From assembly GCF_040183065.1 (NCBI RefSeq), contig NC_091120.1:72070708-72134707 (forward strand): DNA of 64,000 nt, in the 5' to 3' direction. Positions within the stretch are counted from its first letter, which is position 1. Each line of letters opens with the position of its first letter. Positions 45,775 to 55,700 of the stretch are shown here, one piece after another. A program made the translations under genes and the position numbers. Origin of the DNA: Periplaneta americana. Taxonomy: Eukaryota > Arthropoda > Insecta > Blattodea > Blattidae. A model generated the notes under the pieces. The model was not told the origin of the DNA and ran no database searches. It worked only from the letters and a program-made list of their open reading frames with translations.

Positions 45775-46514
45775 CACCATGTCCCGCTTAGAGGGATCGA
45801 GAAATAAGTGCTAATTTCAAGTATAAATAATGGTTTTATAACATAACTTTTTGTACAACTTGATGTAAAAACTCTCCGAGTTTCGGAGAATGGTCAATGC
45901 AACTCGATGTGTGCGCCTCGAGCTACCCTGAAGACATCTAAAAGGTACTCAACCTTCTGCCAAGTGTTCCATAACATTTGTGGGGTGATTAGCGCAGCTG
46001 CATTTATAATGCGTTGTCTCAGTTTTTCCAAAGTGTCAACTGTACCACGTTCGTCATAAAGCCCCAGAAAAAGGTCAATAGGCGTCAAGTCGGATAACCT
46101 AGGTGGCCAGGCAAGGGTTCTCCTTTTTTCGACCAACCTATTGTGAAAGTTTCCATTCGAGAAGTCACGTATTGCTCCACAGTAATGGGGGTGGAGCCCT
46201 ATGTTGCTGAAAAACCGATCCTGGGGGAGTTGACCAACGACAAAATTTCTGCACATGTCCAGATACATATTCCCTTTGATTGTCGCGTCGATGAAGGAGA
46301 ATGGTCCAATGGCAGAATGTTCTACTGAATGGTGCCAGTCTTGTTTCCACATAAACGTTAGTGCGCATGCGCATGAACATGCAACTGTTTTTAACCATTG
46401 GTGCATAAACTTGGACAGTTTCTGCATCTTATCAGATGTAAATGAAAACATTATTTTCATCTGATTTTAAATGGGGAGCATTTATTTCTCGATCCCTCTA
46501 AGCGGGACACGGTG
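45775..46514 (-). mobile_element. mariner-like element, internally deleted, 740 bp, near-perfect ends
   Basis: Terminal inverted repeats start CACCATGTCCCGCTTAGAGG / CACCGTGTCCCGCTTAGAGG and continue GATCGAGAAATAA..TGCT for about 37 bp with two mismatches. TA on both sides (45773-45774, 46515-46516). Minus-strand codons 45894-46460 (188 aa) encode a C-terminal part of an insect mariner-like transposase: HYCGAIRDF, AWPPRLSDLTPIDLFL, ALITPQMLWNTWQKVEYLLD, ARGAHIE. At about 740 bp it is well short of the roughly 1.3 kb expected, so the N-terminal half is gone. 56049-56285 is another piece of this family. Confidence 0.85.
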
Positions 46515-46659
46515 TACATATTTATTACGTATTTAAGTCCAACTTAGTTTCGTATTGTAATTTCGACTGCGCCATATTGATTTTCCCAAGTACCTTTAAC
46601 TTCTTGACAAAGTAGTCGTGTCACAGTATCACAGATATGAAACAGAGGATCGCAGGATG

Positions 46660-46882
46660 TTTTAATTTAACTACGTTGCATCAACTACTAAGTTATTTAG
46701 CATCGGTGGAGTTCATAACGAAATGCTATTTGGCTAGGCGAGACCGAGTATTCGCCACTAAATTAGCTGATATTCGCCTTACATTTGGGGAAAACCTCGG
46801 AAGGAATCCAAACAGGTAACCAATTCAAGTGGAAACGGAATCAACGCCAGGCAATCGCGCTAAGCCTTAGCCACGGCGGTAA
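46660..46882 (-). mobile_element. tRNA-derived SINE, diverged
   Basis: On the minus strand GCCGTGGCTAAGGCTTAGCG is followed by CCGAGGTTTTCCCCAAATGT, AAGGCGAATATCAGCTAAT and ACCGATGCTAAATAACTTAG. Same family as 51350-51603. Confidence 0.75.
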
Positions 46883-47074
46883 CAACTAACGGTTTATAAA
46901 ATATTTTCACGTTAGTACCACATAACTACAGAGACATTATTATGTCGTGAGGCGAGAAAACTGCGAGTGACTCACGGCCCACTGCTAGCATGGTTTCCGG
47001 CGAGGACGTAACCACTTCTCTGGCACTTCCACAATACATAACAGTACTAACATTAATGTTCAATAGTTTGGACT

Positions 47075-47385
47075 TACTATGCTCACAGTCGTTGCTGAAA
47101 AGGGCCCCCATTTGCCGCCACACACAACTGACAATTTCTGATAAACGAATGAACAAGAGTCTGAAGTTTCATATCATTGATAGCCTCGATTTCTTCTCGT
47201 ACATAGTTTTTAGTTCATCTACAGAATGAAGATTTGCCCTATAAATCCTACCTTTTGGAGTTACCCATACATAAAAATGATAGGGTGTTAGAGCTGGGCT
47301 TCCTGGAGCCCACAAATGATTACTTATTAGTCTCGTAACAAAAATACGCCGTAATTCCCTCTTTGGCACGGACACGCAACGAGAA
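47075..47385 (-). pseudogene. mariner-like transposase C-terminal fragment (different family)
   Basis: The minus strand reads LRRIFVTRLISNHLWAPGSP, ALTPYHFYVWVTPKGRIYRA, NLHSVDELK, and after a frameshift VYQKLSVVCGGKWGPF. This is the SPDLTP-DFYLWG ... NGG-F pattern of a mariner/IS630-type transposase, lying just upstream of gene B. Confidence 0.7.
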
Positions 47386-47596
47386 TTTGTTGGTAGGCAT
47401 TACCCAAATACACAATAATCACTAAACTTTATACACTTTGTACACTTGAAGAATCAAGACTTTTGTAATACGATTTGTGACTACAGCGAATGACAAATGG
47501 CGACTGAGGATCTACTACCGCACCTCTAACAGCCCGCACATCGCAGACCGCGCAGGGAGCGAGCAGCCATTAACCCGCCGTTTTCTCACCTCACGT

Positions 47597-47604
47597 TATA
47601 AAAA
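47597..47604 (+). promoter_or_regulatory. Possible TATA element for gene B
   Basis: TATAAAAA lies 96 bp upstream of the chosen start, downstream of a GC- and CpG-rich patch (47515-47580). Initiation about 30 bp downstream would fall near 47627, leaving ATG 47693 as first start. An initiator-like TCAGGT at 47637 is slightly too far. No experimental support. Confidence 0.25.
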
Positions 47605-47692
47605 TGTTTCTGTTCAAGTCACCATGGTATTTGCCCTCAGGTTCACAAGTTCTCTGTGTCGCCAAGCGCGGCGTTGTCATGTCAACGTGCCG

Positions 47693-47761
47693 ATGCTGAG
47701 GACCTGCTGCGGGTGCTGCTCGGTCAAGCTGGGGACCGCAGTCCTTGGTACAGCCGAGACG
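47693..47761 (+). CDS. Gene B coding exon 1
   Basis: 23 codons with four Cys in CCGCC, then VKLGTAVLGTAET. Donor ACG|GTAAGG, phase 0. Confidence 0.75.
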
Positions 47762-50700
47762 GTAAGGTACACACATCAAAAGCAAAAAAATAAAAATACT
47801 ACTTTATAGATAAACCATATTTGAGTGCGCGTGGCAGTCAAGGGATGCAATATTGTAAGCACATACAAATGAAATAAAAAAATACACTAATTAGAATGAG
47901 TATGAGCATCTATTACGGTCTTCAATGAATTACCTAATTTTCGCAAAGTTTTTAAGGGCCAAGACAAAAGGTTCAGAAAAGAATTAACAAAATGTCTGCA
48001 TGTTCCTAGACCTTCCTTCTACTTACTGTAACTAGTGATGATAATGGCAGGTGTGCATAAAAGGACACCATATAAAATGATTATCCAAAATTCAGAAATA
48101 CTGAGAACTTTTTTTTCCATGATTATGTTTTATATAAAGAAACCAATATACTTTTAGAACTCGTAATAAAAATATTTATAATTTAAATGCAAGACACAAA
48201 ACAGATCTCTACTTAGTCTGCGTTAGTCTCAACTGTTATAAAAAAAGTAGTTTGTCATTAATGTAATACGGTCTTCAATGCACTACTTAATTTCCTCAAA
48301 GCTTTGAAGTGCCAAGAGAAAAGTTTCTGAAGAGAATTACCAATATTTCTAGATACTCGTACATTCTACTCAAGTTATGAATTGCTTATGCTTGTAAATT
48401 GAATTAACCTGCTTGCTATGTATTGAATTTTTTTAATTTCTCCACACCTTGAAGCTACATTGCTCATGTAAGGTCTATGGATACAACAAATGAAGTGAAA
48501 AATAAAGTATGAAACTTTCTTTATGCGCATGTAAGAATACTTTTTGATGTAGGTCTTGGCGTCATTGCATCTGTTGCTGGTGGTAGCCTCCTACATATCC
48601 GTGGACTGGGATGTACTCACCGCGGATCTATCAGCATACGGTGAGTTCCAATCACAGAACTTTGATGAGTGTGAGAATACAATGCACAAGGAATTGTTGT
48701 CTTCCAAGCGATTCAATTAGAAGACATTTTCTGGTGTTTGTATTAGAAATGAAACATTTTGTATTTTCTGTCACATTAATACAGAGTAGTAGATAAAGCA
48801 ATAATTTTCTTCAAATCATATTCAAAATTTGCCCCTAAACCGGCTATAAACATTGTTAAACCAGAAATAAGTAGAATAAAAATATTAGCCATTACAGCAT
48901 TATTACTATTATTATCACTACCAGTACTTGCTGAGGTAATTACTATATTATTAACTGACCGAAACCTTAAAAGAAAAATTTAGTATTTTCTGCAACACAT
49001 TGCACATAGCCACAATATGTAACCTTTAGGTGGTCTTCAAGAGCTAAAGAATTCAGAATAAATTTTAATTTCGTTGTAGATTATAAATATTAAATTTAAT
49101 CTAATTTAACCACCGAAACTACAGGATTGTTCATAAAGTGTCAGCTTTATTCCCATATTCAGCGACTAGAGCAATATGAGGTTGCCAACGAAAAATGTTT
49201 TCTGAATTTAAATGTCCACCGAATTGAAGAGGTGGATTTCAAAGTGTTTAAGTCATATTTTAAACATTTTAATATGTTTTATTTACGTTTTAATTTATTC
49301 TTTTCAAACCTAAAACTCAATACATGAACTGGGACCTGTATTTGGGGATGCTAATACCAGCAGTTCTTGTTTAGCAACATGCGGTCGATGACTTCTTATT
49401 ACCCCGCTACGTGACATACAAATTGTCATGTTATGCATAAAAGTGCATAACCAATACTTGCGCTGGACACTGTGACAGTCTTCAATCAGTTAATAGACTT
49501 GTACCTGTATCAACGGTTTGTCCCATATTCCCATCACCAGCGCCAGACGGTGATAATTATCTCTATTTTCTCCAGGAAAACGCTACCAGTACCTTCTTTC
49601 CTTAAGAATGTGTTTCTGGTGGTGAAACGACGTATGTGGTACCAGCACGATGGTTGTCCACCGCATTGGTGCATTAACTGGCATTCGTCATTTTCTGAAT
49701 TCCACTTCCCTCAATCGAGGGATTGGTCGTGCTGGACCGATTGCTTGGCCACCAAGATCACCGAGCTTACATGCTTAGACTTCTTTTTTCTGGAATCACT
49801 TAGGCAATTTGCTTTTCGCCACAGCAGTCAACGACGAGGAGGATGTCTGTTACAATATTATGGCAGCAGCACAAGCAATTAGTGACAATACAGGTGTGTT
49901 GAGAAGTGCGAGACAATTCATAATGGGTCTCTATGAGTTTTATTTGCAGGTAAATGGAGGACATTTTGAACAATTGTAATTTGAGAGACAATAAAGTTTT
50001 AATGTTTTCCTTGTAATTTTTTTAATGCAATCTGAACATCGCGCAGTAGAATAACGAGTCGCCCACCCATGTTATCTAGCAAAAAGTGTTTGCATTGGCC
50101 TCCCCAACTACAGCTCCCAATTTGTGAATTGAATTCTGAAAGATCATGCATACCTTGACAAAATACAAAAGTCTAATTTTTAAATAAAAAAGTACTAATT
50201 ACGCAATATAGACATTAAGGTAAAAGGGGAAACGTAAGTCAATTAATTTGTAGGAATACATATTGAATAAATATACTTAAGTACGTAAATAAAACAAGAA
50301 ATATGTCAAGTGAAGAAATAAATTAGCCTAGTAGATGAATAAGTGAGCAAGTAAATAAATAAGTGATTCAATGATTAAGTAATTGAGTGAATAAATCAAA
50401 GTTAATGAGCGAATTAAATAACAAGTTATCTGTGCGAAAATAATAAAATAGCTAATTGATAACTAACGTTATATATACGTCAGTGAAGTAATGAACGAAT
50501 GAACAGCCGAACCAATGGATAAATAAAGAAGTTACTGAATTAATAATTAAATTGAACAAATGTTATTGATTGAATAAAAAAAAGAGTTAATGAATAAATT
50601 AGTGTGATTGAATATGTGAATGCCACAATACAGAAAATAAAAATATTCATACATTAGCCTACTGGAAAAATTAGTAAATAAGTTTAACTGATTATATTAT

Positions 50701-51062
50701 TCGAAGAATTAATCAATCAATTAATGAAGCAATAGAAAAATGGCTGAATAAATAACTGAATGGACAAATAAATAGATAAATAAATAAAATGTACAAATAA
50801 GGACACATACATTTATTCTAATAACTGTTGTTTTATTCCTCAGACATGGCATTCGAGGTCGTTCTGGCCATCATCGCAGCCGTGGCATTGTGTGTGAACA
50901 TCCTGCTGTTGATTGGTGTGGGAAAGGTAATAAAACAGAAATCGTGAAGAAAGGAATACATTCAGTAGGTATATAGAGTGAAGATGCATTCGCTCTTAAA
51001 TACCATTTGTAGCCTACCTAAAATTACTTATTCACAAAGTCGTCAAAAGTTTTGAGTAAAAA

Positions 51063-51122
<60 letters not shown>

Positions 51123-52717
51123 TAATGTACTTTGTGGAAAACTATTTAATCTGAATACATTAGAAATGTAGAGATAAATACTTAGAACTATCATTTTATA
51201 AAGTAAAGAAACAATATAGATGTTACACGTCAAAATAAAAACTGAGTACATTACTACATGTTGTATCAATAAATGCTATGTCCCAACATGACTGATTAAT
51301 TAAAAATGTTCAAACTGGAATCCACCACAGTTTTTGCATCCTGGCGTAACATTTTTTATCTATTTTACTTGGTTATTTAACAACGCTCTATCAACTACGA
51401 GGTCATTTAGCGTCGATGGTATTGATGATGGCGAGATGAGGCAGAGGATTCGCCATAGATTACCTGATATTTGCCTTATAGTTGGAGAAAACCTCGGAAA
51501 AAACCCAACCAGGTAATCAGCCCATGCGGGAATCGAACCCGCGCCCGAGCGCAACTCCGGATGGGCAGGCAAGCGCCTTAGATGCCTAAGCTACGCCGGT
51601 GGCTCCTGGCGTAATGTGATATAACCCTAGGTACTGCCTCCTTCTGTATGATAATTTTACTTCCCCATTATAAAGAAAAAGATTGTAATGCTGCAAAAAA
51701 TAATTCGAGATTTTCGTTGAATTAGGCCTAAGCGCTTTCATATCCGATACAGAAGAGTTGTTTTAGGTATGTCGTTTGTCTATCTATGAAGAACGATTTT
51801 TTTCTAAAGTATTTAACGGACTTTGTTTATGTTCAGTATCTACAAGTCAATTTATCCGAGAGTGATGCACATTAAATATAAATTAATAGAATAGAATGTT
51901 TTGTTTTATTTCATTTGGCAGAGTTAAGATCATAAGCACTTCTTTTCCACTTAACCAGCATTAATCAATACAATAGTGTCGTACATATTTAAATTATGAA
52001 TATTTATAATACATTAACCTCTTCCCTTACTATTTATTTTACCAGTTTTGTGAAAAAAAGTGTCATATTTTTTTTATTTTCGTAAAAAGATCATTTAATA
52101 TTTCAGAATCACTGTACATCACTAATTTTCTTACATACTTAAAAAATCACTATGAAGTAGGCAATGGGACTCAAACGAGGTAACTCGGGTTAATAAATTT
52201 TGACACATGTTAGCAACCCGAGTTAACTCGGGATAATAAGGGAAGTGGTTAAAAATTCTACAGCAGTAACCTTCAGTTCAATTTTAACGACTATTGTGTG
52301 TTTACTAAATTTCAGATAAAGCCTATACGAAAGAATAATAATTTATGAGTTAATATGATACAATTTAAGAATAATAATAGAAGTAATTAATTAGAGCATG
52401 GGTTGAATCCACAAAGATGCGATATCTAAGAACAGTGGCAGGCAATCAAGAACAGACCAGATAAGAAACACAGAAATAAGGAAGGAACTAAACATATTTA
52501 ATTTAACAGAAAGAATAGTAAACCAAAAAAGAGACTGGTTTCAACATATAAACAGGTTGAATAACGACAGAATTCCCAGAAAACTATTGTATTCGAGGCT
52601 TACTGGAACAAGAGAGATTGGAACACCGAAAAGGAGATGGGTAGACGATTTTAACAACACAATTATGTATTATATCCCCTAATAACGGAAAAGGCCAAGT
52701 GGCCTATACCTTGTGGC

Positions 52718-52752
<35 letters not shown>

Positions 52753-55700
52753 ACAGCATGTGAATAGTTATTTTATGTCGATATATGTAATGTTAATTAT
52801 ATCTACTTAAACCGTACAGGTTATACTAGTAGAGTCAGAAAGTACTCAAACTTCGGGCGGCAACGCCATGTCCATTAGGCAACTTCTATACCTTGTCTGT
52901 ATGGTATATGGCCTTCTCTTCAGGCGTATAGACTCAATGTGCCGACCGATCAAAGGCGAAAGTAATGCTTGAAGTGTTCTTCGATATCAAGGGTCTCGTA
53001 CAATTCGAGTTTATTCCTGAGGGTCGAACTGTCAGTATGGAGGCGCATGTTGCAATTCATAAACGTCTTCTGATGCAGTTTGACGAAAAAGACCCAATTT
53101 GTGGCAAGGACAGAATTAGGTTCTTCATCAAGACAATACCCCAGCACATCTGTCGTTCTTGGTGAGCGAATTCCTCGCACAACAATGTCCTTCCACAGCC
53201 ACCATATTCTCCAGGTCTTGCTCCAGCAGATTTCTACCTATTTCTAAAGGTCAAGGTCAAATCCCTACTCAAGGGACGGCGGTTTGCGACAGCCGAATAG
53301 GTAAAAATTCATGCGACGCACGCTCTGCGGGAAGTGACCAAAGATGGGCTGCAGCAATGTTTCGAGAAGTGGTATGGACGCTGGCAAAAGTGTGTCACTG
53401 CCCAGGGGGCGTACTCTGAAGGCGGTGTTGTGTAATGGTTACATGTCATCTGCAACAAAGTTATCTACATTTGTTCGGTTACTTTTTGACTCTACTACTA
53501 GCCTATATGAAGTGAAATACTTTACATTTGGGATTATAAAGAATGCGTTTGATGTGCAATGGAGAAAACTACTCGTAAGTCCATCTTCCTACATTGATGC
53601 ATGTTAAATTATTTTAATTATGTCTTCTGAATAATGGTTAAAGAAAATAAACTATCACATATAAACGGTAATACCACTGCAACAAAACAAAAGAAGTCTG
53701 TTGTTGCAAAACTAGTAAAACATATTATGAGAAAATGTGTGTAATCTTGTTGACATTATTTGTTTCTTTGTTATCAAGAGCCGGCCGCGGTTCGTGCTGC
53801 CCGCTGTGGTGTTCTACTTGCTGATGGTTTCCCTGTACTGCGGTCTGCTCATCACATTCTTCATCCTCTATGTGAGCAGTAGGAGGGCAACTGTCACCGG
53901 AGTCGATATCATCGTTTTCTCTCTGTTACTTTTCTTCCCATCAAGTGAGTAGGCCCTAAATGTACAAATCTCGGATTTTATCTCTGCCGTGGGAGACATC
54001 ATAGTTTGCGGTTGAGAGAAAGGGGGAAAACAACGGTTGTATTGTACTAGTCTGTGAAAAAAAGTTCGCCCAAATGCTTAACGCTGAGTATCTAAATATT
54101 CTTTTAGAACTATTCTAACATTAAGTGTAGAAAAGCTCAATGTTACGAAGTATTATTATGGTTTTCACAAAATTAAAACAACTCATTGTAGGCCTACTAA
54201 ATAAATAAATTGCAGTAAAGCATACCTATACGTCTCCCTTCAGAATTATTGCAAATGTTGAACTCCATCCTCACCAACACTATCTTGCCTTCCAGAATCA
54301 CCAGTGTCGCTGGTTTATATAAATAAATATATACTTTACTATTATTATTCTCTCTGCTTCATTGTCTATCACTCCCTCTCGGTCCAAGTAGGGGAAACTC
54401 GGCTAATTCCGCAGTAAGGGTAATGCATATTTGATTTTACTGCGACTTTACAATAGCGTGAACGCAAGTTTTGAGAGGCTGTCAACAAGAGGCATGTCCT
54501 CTGCAGTGCTATAGAAAAAAAATCAAGGATATTGGTTGACACCTCTCTCGGCAATACAGTGAAACATTGAAAGTTGGCTGTTTTTCGTGTTTTGCTACAC
54601 AGCTGTGAAGAAAGTGAGCATTGTTACATATTAATTGTTCCTTTTATGTTACTTTCATAATGTATTCCATCATTATTTTGTCTTGCGGAATTAGCCAATC
54701 CTATTACGGATTTATCCGCACTGATGCGGAATTACCCGAGTTGTTCTTTTTCAACTGTAACGTATGTTTAAATATATTTTAATTTTAATAGGTCTCTTTA
54801 TCTCATTTGGTAATGAAATATTTCGTCCATGTCTACATTCTTTCATAATATTTTTCAATAAACATTTTGATAAATATGTGATAGATTTACTTCTTAATAT
54901 TGCGGAATTAGCCGAGTCTCCCCTACTCTTTCTCTATTTTCTCAACAAGTGCACACACTTTTGTCCATTCTTCTTTACCAATATTCCACATTTTTTTCTT
55001 CACAAAGCTCTATTATATCATGCATTTTAAACGTTGTATTGTGTTGTATTTGAACTATTGGTAATTACGATACTAAAGTATTAATTACTATAAGCTAGGC
55101 ACTTTGGCAATATTGCAGACCCGAACCGATTTCCAACATACATACACATTACTAACAGGGAGAACAGTTCTGTTGGGAGCAAGGCGACCAGATGTCTTTT
55201 GTTTTGCTGTAACTTATTAGTTTTCACCGCCCTCAACCATGACAAGCGTTCGAATCCCAAGTGCCATTCACTAGCAGAGATAAAATCCGAGAACTGTACC
55301 ACTCTTACACACCTTTAATATCCATGATTTCAGTCGTCTGACGAAAATGACTGTTTCGGATGTTTCGGAACAATTTCCTATAAAATGGCTACCCAGAAGT
55401 GACCTAATATTCACCCGCGAGTACAAGTGTATTTCCATAGCATTTTAGCTTTGAAAGCTGAGTAATGAAGTGTGAAACGGAACAAAATTCCTTTTATAAG
55501 CATCTATCATTGTAAATCATTAAATGGGGACAATGAAGACGACCTTGAGATTCTTTCCAATTATTTATTTTATTATTTATGACGCTATAAGGCAGTGATC
55601 TGCAAAGATTATGTCATATAAATGCAGCCTGCAATACACAGCAAAGAGGAAGGTAGAAGTGGGAGGGTACCCAAACTTAACGTTGAATGAACAAATTATG

